Positions 37,669-45,785 of a stretch of DNA of 64,000 nt are shown here, in pieces. Numbering within the stretch: the first letter of the stretch is position 1; every line of letters starts with the position of its first letter. The stretch covers positions 2,578,731-2,642,730 of the forward strand of contig NZ_CP026004.1 of assembly GCF_003086895.1 (NCBI RefSeq), read 5' to 3'. The notes beneath the pieces are model-generated. The model was not told where the DNA came from, made no database searches, and worked only from the letters and a program-made list of their open reading frames with translations. This stretch comes from Stenotrophomonas sp. ESTM1D_MKCIP4_1. GTDB taxonomy: Bacteria > Pseudomonadota > Gammaproteobacteria > Xanthomonadales > Xanthomonadaceae. The position numbers and the translations under genes are program-made.

Positions 37669-37805
37669 GTAGTGCCGGCCGCCGGCCGGCAAGCCTGTGA
37701 GGGCCGGTCAGCGGCCGGCGCTACCGTGATGAAGGCCTGTATGCCGGCCAGCGGCCGGCACTACCCGTGATGGAGGTCTGATGCCGGCCAGCGGCCGGCG
37801 CTACC
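37669..37805. repeat. Cluster of four GTAG-type REP elements
   Basis: Four GCCGGCC/GGCCGGC palindromes in 137 bases: one GTAG-headed on the plus strand, then three CTAC-ended copies in the other orientation, spaced 30-40 bases with near-identical spacers (GTGATGAAGGCCTGTATGCCGG, GTGATGGAGGTCTGATGCCGG). The repeating spacer shows the last units arose by tandem duplication. It sits between a terminator and aroA's 3' end. Confidence 0.88.
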
Positions 37806-37811
37806 GTCGGG

Positions 37812-39119
37812 TCAGGCGAGGTTGAAACCGGCGCTGCGGGCCAGGCCGTCGAAATCCGGGAAGGACGTGGCGACGTTGGCGATGTCGTTGATGCGCACTT
37901 CGCCGCCGCTGATCTGGCCGGCGATGGCAAAGGCCATGGCAATGCGGTGGTCACCGTGGCTTTCAATGGTGCCGCTGCCCAGGGTGATGCCACCGTGCAG
38001 CGTGGCGCCGTCCTCGGTTTCATCCACCTGCATGCCCAGCGTGCGCAGGCCGGTGGCCATGGCGGCCAAACGGTCCGATTCCTTCACCCGCAGTTCGGCG
38101 GCGCCGGTCACCACGGTCTGGCCTTCCGCCGCGGCAGCCGCCACGAACAGCGCCGGGAATTCGTCGATCATGTCCGGCACCAGTGCCTCCGGAATGCGCG
38201 CGCCCTTCAGCGGGGCGTAGCGCACCACCAGGTCGGCCACCGGTTCGCCACCCTGCTCTGCCGGGTTTTCTTCGGTGATGTCCGCACCCATCAGGCGCAG
38301 TGCGTGCAGCAGGCCGGTGCGGCGCGGGTTCAGGCCCACCTGCTTCAACCGCAGTTCGGAACCGGGGATGATGCTGGCGGCCACCAGGAAGAACGCGGCC
38401 GAGGAGAAGTCGGCCGGAACGACAATGTCGGTGGCGCGCAGGCGCTGGCCGCCACGCAGGCGGGCCTTGCCGGGCGAGAACGCGATATCCACGCCGAAGG
38501 CCGACAGCATGCGCTCGGTGTAATCGCGGGTCGGGTGCGGTTCGACCACGCTGGTTTCGCCCTGTGCGTACAGACCGGCCAGCAGCACGGCCGACTTCAC
38601 CTGTGCGCTGGCGACCGGCGAAGCGAACGCGATACCGTGCAGCGACTGGCCGCCGTACACGTGCAGCGGCGGCGTGCCATCGCTTTCGGTGTCGATCTTC
38701 GCGCCCATCTGCGCCAGCGGGCCGGTGACGCGGCGCATCGGCCGGCCGGACAGCGATTCATCGCCCACCAGGGTGCAGTCGAACGTCTGGCCAGCCAGCA
38801 GGCCGGCCAGCAGGCGCATGCCGGTGCCGGCGTTGCCGCAGTCCAGCGGCGCGCTGGGCGCCTGCAGGCCGTCGATGCCGACGCCGTGGACGACGCGCAG
38901 CGACGCACTGGGGGTTTCGATGCGCACGCCGAGCTGGCTGAAGATGCGCGCCGTGGCGCGGGTGTCTTCGCCTTCCAGGAAGCCTTCGATATGCGAGGTG
39001 CCATCGGCCAGCGCGGCGAACATCACCGACCGGTGCGAGACCGACTTGTCGCCGGGAATGGTCAGGCTGCCCTGCAGCGGCTGGCCCTTGCGGGCAATCC
39101 AGTGGTGCGTGTTGCTCAT
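37812..39119 (-). CDS. aroA: 3-phosphoshikimate 1-carboxyvinyltransferase (EPSP synthase)
   Basis: AroA joins PEP to shikimate-3-phosphate in the chorismate pathway. The 435-residue protein shows IPGDKSVSHRS at the N-terminus, LDCGNAGTGMRLLAGLL (GNAGTG, with Gly at the PEP-site position), LSGRPMRRVTGPL, SAQVKSAVLLAGLYA, PTRDYTERML and the active-site DMIDEFPALFVAA. SAQxK and TRDYTE are features of the class II (CP4-like) subfamily rather than the E. coli type. The ATG at 39119 opens the family N-terminus. It is last in a serC-pheA-aroA operon, 72 bases after pheA. Confidence 0.95.
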   Translation of the reverse strand: MSNTHHWIARKGQPLQGSLTIPGDKSVSHRSVMFAALADGTSHIEGFLEGEDTRATARIFSQLGVRIETPSASLRVVHGVGIDGLQAPSAPLDCGNAGTGMRLLAGLLAGQTFDCTLVGDESLSGRPMRRVTGPLAQMGAKIDTESDGTPPLHVYGGQSLHGIAFASPVASAQVKSAVLLAGLYAQGETSVVEPHPTRDYTERMLSAFGVDIAFSPGKARLRGGQRLRATDIVVPADFSSAAFFLVAASIIPGSELRLKQVGLNPRRTGLLHALRLMGADITEENPAEQGGEPVADLVVRYAPLKGARIPEALVPDMIDEFPALFVAAAAAEGQTVVTGAAELRVKESDRLAAMATGLRTLGMQVDETEDGATLHGGITLGSGTIESHGDHRIAMAFAIAGQISGGEVRINDIANVATSFPDFDGLARSAGFNLA

Positions 39120-39191
39120 CGTTCGATCATTCCATGGGCGCCGGCGGACCGGCGGTGCATCAAAGGGCGCGGCACGCGGCCGCAACGGCAA

Positions 39192-40382
39192 TCAGGGCAC
39201 GGCCACCGGGTAGGAACCCAGCACCTTGATCTGCGCCGAATGGGCTTCCAGCTCGGCCAGCGCGGCCTGCATCGGCGCATCGTCGATGTGGCCGGCCAGA
39301 TCGATGAAGAAGCCGTATTCCCACTTGCCGTGGTGCGACGGGCGCGACTCGATGCGGTTCATGCTGATGCCGTGGCGGGCGAACGGGCTGAGCACATCGA
39401 ACAGCGCGCCGGGCTTGTCATGGATGAACACCAGCACCGACGTGCGGTCGTGGCCGGAGGTCGGGAAGATGTTGCGGCCCACCACCAGGAAACGGGTGGT
39501 GTTGTCGGCATCGTTCTGGATGGGCTTGGTCACCACCTTCTTCAGGCCGTACACGTGGCCGGCACTCTCGCCACCGATGGCCGCGGCGTCATCGGCATTG
39601 CGCGCACGGCGCGCGCCTTCGGCGTTGCTGGCCACGGGAATCTTCTCGGCCTTCGGCAGGTTGGCGCGCATCCACGCCGAGGTCTGCATGAAGGACTGCG
39701 GATGGCCGTAGACGCGCTCGATATCTTCCAGGCGGCCACTGCGCGACATCAGGTACTGCTGCACGCGCAGTTCCACTTCGCCGCAGATCTTCAGGTTGGA
39801 GGTGAGGAACATGTCCAGGGTGATCTGGATGGTGCCCTGCCCCGAATTTTCCACCGGCACCACGCCGAAATCGGCGTTGCCCGCTTCCACTTCCTGGAAC
39901 ACTTCTTCGATGCTGGCCATCGGCAGGCCCATCGCCGAGCGGCCGAAATGCTTGAGCACGGCCTGCTGGCTGAAGGTGCCTTCCGGGCCGAGGTAGCCGA
40001 TCTTCAGCGGTTCCTGCTGGGCCAGGCAGGCCGACATGATTTCGCGGAACACATGCACCAGCAGCTCATCGCTGAGCGGGCCTTCGTTGCGGTCCACCAC
40101 CATGCGCAGCACCTGCGCTTCGCGCTCGGGGCGGTAGTAATCGACGGCGGCGGCGAGCTTGCCCTTGGCCTTGCCGACCTGGTGGGCGAACTGCGCGCGC
40201 TCGGCGATGAGCCCCTGGATGTCGCGGTCGATCTGGTCGATCTTGGAGCGCACATCGGCCAGTGCCAGCGGCGCCTGGGTCGGCACCGGGGTGGCCTTGG
40301 ACGAGGCCTTGGCCTTGGGCGCGGCAGCGGTCTTGGCCGGTTCGGCCTTCTTCGCGGCCTTCTTGCTGGGTTTGCTTGCCAT
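39192..40382 (-). CDS. pheA: Chorismate mutase / prephenate dehydratase (P-protein)
   Basis: PheA carries chorismate to prephenate and then phenylpyruvate for phenylalanine. The 396-residue protein has a Lys/Ala/Pro-rich N-terminal extension (about 1-38) that E. coli PheA lacks. Then come an AroQ chorismate mutase (about 39-115, LADVRSKIDQIDRDIQGLIA), the dehydratase (KIGYLGPEGTFSQQA to the catalytic Thr in NTTRF) and an ACT domain whose ESRPSHHGKWEYGFF is the phenylalanine feedback site. The ATG at 40382 is used; the frame opens at 40430. The stop of serC is about 50 bases upstream. Confidence 0.95.
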   Translation of the reverse strand: MASKPSKKAAKKAEPAKTAAAPKAKASSKATPVPTQAPLALADVRSKIDQIDRDIQGLIAERAQFAHQVGKAKGKLAAAVDYYRPEREAQVLRMVVDRNEGPLSDELLVHVFREIMSACLAQQEPLKIGYLGPEGTFSQQAVLKHFGRSAMGLPMASIEEVFQEVEAGNADFGVVPVENSGQGTIQITLDMFLTSNLKICGEVELRVQQYLMSRSGRLEDIERVYGHPQSFMQTSAWMRANLPKAEKIPVASNAEGARRARNADDAAAIGGESAGHVYGLKKVVTKPIQNDADNTTRFLVVGRNIFPTSGHDRTSVLVFIHDKPGALFDVLSPFARHGISMNRIESRPSHHGKWEYGFFIDLAGHIDDAPMQAALAELEAHSAQIKVLGSYPVAVP

Positions 40383-40433
40383 GGGAATTCCTTGTTGCGG
40401 GGCACGCACCCGACGGTGCGCGCCGTTCATTGC

Positions 40434-41519
40434 TCAGCCGTTGCGCTGCTGGAAATCGGCCATGAAGGCGACCAGCGCCTCGGCCCCGGCCAGCGGCATG
40501 GCGTTGTACAGCGAGGCACGGATGCCACCGACCACCTTGTGGCCCTTCAGCGCCAGCAGGCCGGCGGCCTTGGCTTCGGCCACGAAACGGGCATCGAGAT
40601 CGGCGTTGGGCAGGAAGAACGGGATGTTCATCCGCGAGCGCGCCGAATGCGCGACTTCGTTGCGGTAGAAGCCGCCGGACGCATCGATGGCGCCGTACAC
40701 CAGCGCGGCCTTGGCGGCATTGCGCTTGGCGAACTCCACCACGCCGCCTTCGGCCAGCATCCACTTGAACACCAGGCCGGCCAGATACCAGTTCCAGGTG
40801 GGCGGGGTGTTTAGCATCGAATCGCGGGCGACGTGCGAGCGGTAATCGAAGATGTCCGCGCGGGCCTGGCCGCTGCGCTCGAGCAGGTCGCGGCGGATGA
40901 TCATCACCGCGATGCCGACCGGGCCCAGGTTCTTCTGCGCGCCGGCATAGATGACGCCATAACGGCGCACATCCAGCGGTTCGCTGGCGATGGACGAACT
41001 GAAATCGGCCACCAGCGGGACATCGCCGGTATCGGGCACATCACGGAATTCAACGCCGTGGATGGTCTCGTTGGCGGTGATGTGCACGTACGCAGCATCG
41101 GCCGAGAGCTGCCAGCCGGCGCGCGCGGGCAGTTCGCGATAGCCATTGGCTTCGCTGCTGGCGGTGATGTTGACGTCCACATAGGGTCCGGCCTGCTTGA
41201 CGGCCGTTTTGCCCCAGTGGCCACTGACCACGTAATCGGCACGCTGGCCGGCCTGGGCGAAGTTGAGCGGGATGAGCGCCTGCTGGGTGGTGGCGCCGCC
41301 GGGCAGGAACAGCACGGCGTAGTCATCGGGGATATCAAGCAGGCGGCGCAGGTCGGCCTCGGCCTCGGCCGCCACGGACATGAATTCCGGGCCGCGATGG
41401 CTCATTTCCACGATCGAGGCGCCGGCACCGTGCCAGTCCAGCATTTCCGCCTGCGCCTGGCGCAGGACCGATTCCGGCAAGGTTGCAGGGCCGGCACTGA
41501 AGTTGAACGCGCGCGTCAT
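40434..41519 (-). CDS. serC: Phosphoserine aminotransferase
   Basis: SerC makes phosphoserine from 3-phosphohydroxypyruvate and glutamate (also used in pyridoxal phosphate synthesis). The 361-residue class V aminotransferase has [12 protein letters not shown] at the N-terminus, the cofactor loop [10 protein letters not shown], the PLP lysine in [12 protein letters not shown] (about 195), [13 protein letters not shown] and the C-terminal [21 protein letters not shown]. The ATG at 41519 matches the family; E. coli SerC is 362. It is first in the serC-pheA-aroA operon. Confidence 0.96.
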   Translation of the reverse strand: MTRAFNFSAGPATLPESVLRQAQAEMLDWHGAGASIVEMSHRGPEFMSVAAEAEADLRRLLDIPDDYAVLFLPGGATTQQALIPLNFAQAGQRADYVVSGHWGKTAVKQAGPYVDVNITASSEANGYRELPARAGWQLSADAAYVHITANETIHGVEFRDVPDTGDVPLVADFSSSIASEPLDVRRYGVIYAGAQKNLGPVGIAVMIIRRDLLERSGQARADIFDYRSHVARDSMLNTPPTWNWYLAGLVFKWMLAEGGVVEFAKRNAAKAALVYGAIDASGGFYRNEVAHSARSRMNIPFFLPNADLDARFVAEAKAAGLLALKGHKVVGGIRASLYNAMPLAGAEALVAFMADFQQRNG

Positions 41520-41625
41520 GTCACACCTGTGGGGCAAGACGCCTAGTATGCCGCAGTGCACCAGCCTTGCGGCCTAGTGCGGCAAGGGAAATTTGGTTTC
41601 ATCGGAATCCATTTGCGCCCCGCCG

Positions 41626-41718
41626 GGTAGTGCCGCCCGCTGGCCGGCAATACTGCGCATGGCAACCAAGGTTGGCATCTACCAGAGCAACAGTCTGCCG
41701 GCCAGCGGCCGGCACTAC
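41626..41718. repeat. GTAG-type REP elements, inverted set
   Basis: GTAGTGCCGCCCGCTGGCCGGCA, an inner CAACCAAGGTTGGCATCTACC palindrome of another stem subtype, then CTGCCGGCCAGCGGCCGGCACTAC. Three units in 93 bases upstream of serC and beyond the 3' end of the FHA gene. Confidence 0.83.
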
Positions 41719-41734
41719 CGTGATTGCGCGATCG

Positions 41735-42544
41735 TCAGCGGGCGCCGAACCAGAGCAGCAGGCTGATCACGCCAGCCAGCAGCAGCGCACTGGCCAGCAG
41801 CCAGGGCCAACGCCGGACCCGGCGCGGCGCCACGGGGGCATGCGCGACCTGTTCGGCGTCCTGGCCTGCGTCGTCTTCGGCCGGCAAGGGGCGCCGACGT
41901 GGATCATGCGGCACTTCCAGCACGAACCGGTGCTGGCCATCAAACACCACCTGGTCGCCCGGCTGCAGCCAGCAGTGGCGCACCGCCACACCGTTGACCC
42001 GGGTGCCGTCGGCACTGCCCAGGTCGCGCAGCAGCACGCGGTCGCCATGCACTTCCACGCGCGCGTGCTGTTCGGCAAATGCGGGATCGTCGATCTCGAT
42101 ATCGACATCGCCGCCACGGCCGATCAGGCGCGGGCGCGAGAGGGTGTAACTGCGGCCATGATGCAGGCCGCCCACGCCACGCAGCAGGCGCTGCTCATCG
42201 GCATTGCCCTCGCTGCCCGGCAGCGGCGACGGTGCCTGCAGCAGGCTTTCCACTTCACCCTGCAGGACCATTTCCACGCCATCCACGTACACCGCATCGC
42301 CTGCGCGCAGCAGGGCCATGCGCCGCACCGGGCGGCCGTTCACGTGGATGCTGCGGATGCCGTTGCCCACCTGCAGCCAGAGACCGCGGTCGTCCATGCA
42401 GAACTGCGCCAGCAGCAGCGCGCCATGGCCGGGGTCGCCCAGCCGCACACTGCCGTTTGCCTGGCGCACGATGCGCTGCACCCCGGGCCGCAGGGGCTGG
42501 TCGGGCTGTTGTTGCTGACTGAAGTGAACAAGCAGGTTCTGCAC
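41735..42544 (-). CDS. FHA-domain membrane protein
   Basis: A 269-residue protein with two forkhead-associated folds and a C-terminal membrane helix (about 240-262, WPWLLASALLLAGVISLLLW). The second FHA is canonical: LIGRGGDVDIEIDD, HARVEVHGDRVLLRDLGSAD and GTRVNG, and so can bind phosphothreonine. The first (about 25-100) keeps IHVNGRPVRRM but lacks the GR and SxxH residues. The open frame begins at 42964, but that part is antisense to the PHA gene at 42669, so I place the start at GTG 42544; other starts are possible and no clear ribosome-binding site is seen. Partner kinases are not nearby. Confidence 0.72.
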   Translation of the reverse strand: MQNLLVHFSQQQQPDQPLRPGVQRIVRQANGSVRLGDPGHGALLLAQFCMDDRGLWLQVGNGIRSIHVNGRPVRRMALLRAGDAVYVDGVEMVLQGEVESLLQAPSPLPGSEGNADEQRLLRGVGGLHHGRSYTLSRPRLIGRGGDVDIEIDDPAFAEQHARVEVHGDRVLLRDLGSADGTRVNGVAVRHCWLQPGDQVVFDGQHRFVLEVPHDPRRRPLPAEDDAGQDAEQVAHAPVAPRRVRRWPWLLASALLLAGVISLLLWFGAR

Positions 42545-42668
42545 GCGGCGCAGACTAGCAGGTTGCTCGCCAACGCAGAAGAACCGCCGATGAGCGCTTG
42601 GCGTGGCGCCCGCCGATGCGCACAATGGCCGCCCTCTCTGCCATCCCCGCGCACCGCCAGGAGCCCGC

Positions 42669-42944
42669 ATGTCCACCATTGATGTCCGCCACGCCCACGC
42701 CCTGCCTGATGCACAGGCCCGCGAAGCCATCGAACAGGTTGCTGCCAAGCTGGGGGAACGCTTCGGCCTGAAATCCGCCTGGAGCGCCGACGTGCTGAAC
42801 TTCAGCGGCAGCGGCGTGGATGGCGCCATCGAACTGCAGCCGGGCGCGGTGCGCGTGACCGCCAAGCTGGGTTTCCTGCTGTCGGCCATGAAGGGCATGG
42901 TGGAAAGCGAGATCCAGCGTGTGCTGAAGGAAAAGCTGGGCTGA
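42669..42944 (+). CDS. Polyhydroxyalkanoic acid system protein (PHA_gran_rgn)
   Basis: A 91-residue protein of the family found with PHA genes: HAHALPDAQAREAIEQVAAK at the N-terminus and a KLGERFGLKSAWSADVLNFS middle, then a lipid-facing Gly-rich stretch and LSAMKGMVESEIQRVLKEKLG at the end. The family is linked to granule regulation, without a defined activity. CAGGAG lies 5 bases before the ATG. With the phasin gene 81 bases downstream it makes a small granule operon separate from phaE/phaC at 1-2 kb. Confidence 0.85.
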   Translation: MSTIDVRHAHALPDAQAREAIEQVAAKLGERFGLKSAWSADVLNFSGSGVDGAIELQPGAVRVTAKLGFLLSAMKGMVESEIQRVLKEKLG

Positions 42945-43025
42945 ACCCGGGCGGCGGCCATCACGGCCCTGCAACGTCCGTGCGCGCTACCCTCGGGACA
43001 GGCCCAACTCCCCCGGGGAAGCGCA

Positions 43026-43517
43026 ATGAACCACTACGAGAATGACGACCGCCGCGACGACGACGCTTCGTTCGGCGAACAGGCCGAGCGCTTTTCGCGC
43101 AGGTTCAGTGATTCGGCACAGCAGGTCTGGCTGGCCGGCCTGGGTGCCCTGGGCCGCGCGCAGGCCGAAGGCGGCCGCTTCTTCGATGGCCTGGTGAAGG
43201 AAGGCGAAGCCTGGGAAGCACGCCGCCGCGAGCGCAGCGGTGAGCAGGGGCCGGGCTGGCGCGACAACGTGGAAACCTCGCTGGACGAGGCCCGCGAAAA
43301 GGCCTCCGGCACCTGGAACAAGGTGGAAAAGGCCTTCGATGACCAGGTGCAGGGCGTACTCAAGCGCCTGCACGTGCCCACCGCCGATGAACTGGCCGCG
43401 CTCGAAGCGCGCCTTGACGCCCTGCATGCGCGGCTGGCCAAGCTGGAAAACCGGGACGCCTCGGGCAGCGATGCGCCGGCGCCGGGCAGCCATCAATCGC
43501 CCGGTGGCGTGCCCTGA
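43026..43517 (+). CDS. Phasin family PHA granule-associated protein
   Basis: A 163-residue phasin (granule-associated type) that coats the PHA granule surface. Family features: the amphipathic QQVWLAGLGALGRAQAEGGRFFDGLVKEGE (residues 32-61, quoted here for its helix), long charged helices (DEAREKASGTWNKVEKAF) and a final coiled coil ELAALEARLDALHARLAKLE (residues 122-141). No DNA-binding AAKP tail is present here, but PhaE has such a tail. GGGGAA precedes the ATG. A long-loop terminator-like structure follows. Confidence 0.87.
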   Translation: MNHYENDDRRDDDASFGEQAERFSRRFSDSAQQVWLAGLGALGRAQAEGGRFFDGLVKEGEAWEARRRERSGEQGPGWRDNVETSLDEAREKASGTWNKVEKAFDDQVQGVLKRLHVPTADELAALEARLDALHARLAKLENRDASGSDAPAPGSHQSPGGVP

Positions 43518-43563
43518 CTGCCGATTGTTGCAATGCAATAAAATTTCGCTGACAATCGCGAAG

Positions 43564-43630
43564 AACCCGCCAATCGCTTTGCCTGCCGTTTGTTCCCTCC
43601 CCTCACGGCTCCAGGATTGGCGGGTTTTTT
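43564..43630 (+). terminator. Long-loop terminator-like hairpin after the phasin gene
   Basis: A perfect 12-bp stem AACCCGCCAATC/GATTGGCGGGTT, separated by 39 bases, ending in TTTTTT. The T tract is ideal, but the loop is unusually long; the loop could fold further or carry a small RNA. Confidence 0.6.
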
Positions 43631-43755
43631 CGTGCCTGCGCCCTACAGAAATGCGCACTGCATCACGATCCGTGTGGGGAACGTCCTGACCCAACAGGAC
43701 AGCGCGACCTTTACACTGTCGGTCTCCGTTTTCGCCCCTTCCGCTCCCTTCCTGC

Positions 43756-44793
43756 ATGCTCCCTTGGATTCTGGCCCTGCTGTCGGCCCTGCTTACCTGC
43801 ACCCTGGCAATCGTCTATCTGTGGTGGATCAAGCGGCGGCGAACGGAAATGCAACTGGGGCTGCAGGCCCTGGCGGGCATGCATTGGCGCGAGTTCTCGA
43901 CGCTGATCAAGCGCATGCTGCGCGAGCAGCGCGGCCTGCGCGAAGTGGCCGACCCGACCGAGGAAGCCCGCGAGCCGAGCAGTGATTTCCTGCTCAGCGA
44001 TGGGCCCCATACCTGGCTGGTCTCCTGCAAGCACGGGCTGGCGTACCGCATTGGTACGGCCGCGGTGAATGAGCTGGGCGCCGTTGCACGCCTGGGCGGC
44101 GCCAAGGGTGGCCTGCTGATCACCGAGGGTCGCGTCGAGCGCGACGGCCTGGCCGCAGCGGACAAGCAAGCGGTGGAGGTGCTGGACGGTCCGCGCCTGT
44201 GGCCGCTGCTGCAGCCGTACCTGCCGGTTGAAATTGAAACGCGCGTGCGCGCGACGGCCCGCCACGAGGCACTGCGCCGCATTGCCATTGCCGCCTTGGG
44301 CGCGGTGACCCTGGGCCTGCTGGTCGGGCTGGGCCTGCAGGGCCTGCATGTGGAGCCCAGCGCATTTGCGGCCACCAGCACCCCGCCACCGGCACCTGCG
44401 GTGGCCGCCGCCCCGCCCGCTGCTGCGGCGGTGTCGAGCGCCGAGGAAGTCCCCGCACCGGCCGAACCTGCGCCCGCGGTGCCGGCAACGGCCGCGCCCG
44501 CTGCAGCCGCCGCCGACGACGACCGCAACGATCCCAATCCCGATACGGCCACGCTGGACCGTTACCAGGCGGACCTGGCACGCGCGCTGTCGCGCCAGCC
44601 CGGCATCGCCAGCGGCGTCTGGCTGACCCGGCAGACCCTGGCCATCAACCGCACGGGCGAACTTGAAGCCGTGTGGCCGCGGGTCTGCCAGGAAGTGCTG
44701 CGCTACCCGGCCCTGCGCAACGTGCGCGTGCAGCTCAATGCACGCCCCGGCGTGGACGAGCCGGTGCGCTGGCGGCAGTGCGCTACGTATTGA
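43756..44793 (+). CDS. Membrane protein with Mrr-like restriction endonuclease domain
   Basis: A 345-residue protein: an N-terminal membrane helix (about 3-24), an Mrr_cat-like domain (about 40-130, MHWREFSTLIKRMLREQRGL to GAKGGLLITEGRV), a second membrane helix (about 176-198), then a Pro/Ala linker and a short C-terminal domain (280-345). In the PD-(D/E)xK core, D77 is kept and K92 lies in SCKH, but the E/Q before Lys is Ser90, so cleavage activity is doubtful. The domain faces the cytosol. No methylase is nearby. This family of membrane Mrr-like proteins is uncharacterised. Confidence 0.75.
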   Translation: MLPWILALLSALLTCTLAIVYLWWIKRRRTEMQLGLQALAGMHWREFSTLIKRMLREQRGLREVADPTEEAREPSSDFLLSDGPHTWLVSCKHGLAYRIGTAAVNELGAVARLGGAKGGLLITEGRVERDGLAAADKQAVEVLDGPRLWPLLQPYLPVEIETRVRATARHEALRRIAIAALGAVTLGLLVGLGLQGLHVEPSAFAATSTPPPAPAVAAAPPAAAAVSSAEEVPAPAEPAPAVPATAAPAAAAADDDRNDPNPDTATLDRYQADLARALSRQPGIASGVWLTRQTLAINRTGELEAVWPRVCQEVLRYPALRNVRVQLNARPGVDEPVRWRQCATY

Positions 44794-44802
44794 TGGGAAA
44801 AC

Positions 44803-45117
44803 ATCCGCGCATGGCGTGGATCTACCCGGGTTCCTCGCCACGTGTGGATACGCGCAACCCGGCATCAACGCAACGCAGGTAGATCCACGTCATGCGTGGA
44901 TACGCGAGTCCAAGGCATCAACCCCGCACCGGTAGATCCACGCCATGCGTGGATGGGCGAGTCCGAGGCATCAACCCCGCACCGGTAGATCCACGTCATG
45001 CGTGGATACGCGAGCCCGAGGCAACAACCCGCACCGGTAGATCCACGCCATGCGTGGATGGGCGAGCCCGAGGCATCAACCCCGCACCGGTAGATCCACG
45101 CCATGCGTGGATGGGCG
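44803..45117. repeat. 53-bp tandem repeat array with GTAG-type hairpins
   Basis: Four full units of 52-53 bases (44878-44930, 44931-44983, 44984-45035, 45036-45088) and a partial fifth to about 45117. Each begins GGTAGATCCACGCCATGCGTGGAT, a hairpin (ATCCACGC/GCGTGGAT), and continues GGGCGAGCCCGAGGCATC, AACCCCGCACC. One inverted half-unit (44803-44826) and a decayed unit (about 44838-44877) precede. It fills the space between the Mrr-like gene and hicB. Confidence 0.9.
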
Positions 45118-45130
45118 ATCGCCCTCGGCG

Positions 45131-45523
45131 TCAGCGCAACGCAGCCAGATGAGCGATGTAGCTCGAACGCGATTCACCGGCCGCCTTGGCCTGCGCATCC
45201 AGCCTCGCCAGGATCCGCCGTGGCAGGCTGATGTTGACCCGCTCAACGGTGTCATCCAGCAGGGCCGGGTCAACGTGGATGTAAGCAAGAATCCACCGCG
45301 TTTCAGTATCCGCTTCGCAGACGAGCTCCTGCGGCGCGGACGGCGTCGGGATGGGGCGACCCGCATCCAGCGCGGCGTCAATCCACCCAAGCGCGGCCTC
45401 CTCGGCAGAACTGAGCGCATCATCGAGGGTATCGGCGGCCGAGAAGCATCCCGGCAGATCGGGCACCACCACACCCCAGGCTGTGCGTTCGTCACCGGCT
45501 TCGATCAAGACTGGATATCGCAT
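45131..45523 (-). CDS. hicB: HicB-family antitoxin
   Basis: A 130-residue antitoxin. The N-terminal HicB fold (about 1-60) has WGVVVPDLPGCFSAADTLDDAL, and the C-terminal ribbon-helix-helix (about 92-128) reads RVNISLPRRILARLDAQAKA and SRSSYIA, so it should bind its own promoter. It starts 8 bases after the hicA stop on the same strand, the hicAB order. Length is normal for the RHH form. Confidence 0.88.
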   Translation of the reverse strand: MRYPVLIEAGDERTAWGVVVPDLPGCFSAADTLDDALSSAEEAALGWIDAALDAGRPIPTPSAPQELVCEADTETRWILAYIHVDPALLDDTVERVNISLPRRILARLDAQAKAAGESRSSYIAHLAALR

Positions 45524-45531
45524 GGGACCCT

Positions 45532-45714
45532 CTACGTCAGCCCAGCAAGCTTCCGGATTGCCCGGACCAGGCCAATTCCCGGATCTTTCCTGGGATGCGG
45601 CACGGTAATGATGTGCGGGCTACGCGGATGTGTGAACACATGGTGGGAGCCACCAATACGGCTGCACGTCCAGCCCGCCGCGCGTAGTTCCCGGATGAGG
45701 TCCCCGCTTTTCAT
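45532..45714 (-). CDS. hicA: HicA-family mRNA interferase toxin
   Basis: A 60-residue double-stranded-RNA-binding-like toxin that cleaves mRNA. MKSGDLIRELRAAGW is the first helix, GSHHVFTHP has the catalytic His and VPHPRKDPGIGLVRAIRKLAG closes the fold; all match the family. The ATG at 45714 is preferred over the TTG/ATG extension to 45738. The partner hicB follows directly. Confidence 0.9.
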   Translation of the reverse strand: MKSGDLIRELRAAGWTCSRIGGSHHVFTHPRSPHIITVPHPRKDPGIGLVRAIRKLAGLT

Positions 45715-45785
45715 GCGAGAACCATACACATCGTACACACGCGCCGACAGAGTTCAAGGCGACAGTCGAGCGTCCGGTCGTCCCG

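Noticed and set aside
37947..40814. 955-codon plus-strand frame opposite aroA and pheA
   Set aside because: Runs through three antisense gene regions with low-complexity His/Gln-rich sequence; no domain.
44803..45117. CRISPR array
   Set aside because: The repeated unit is continuous with no variable spacers, and no cas genes are present; it is a tandem REP-type array.
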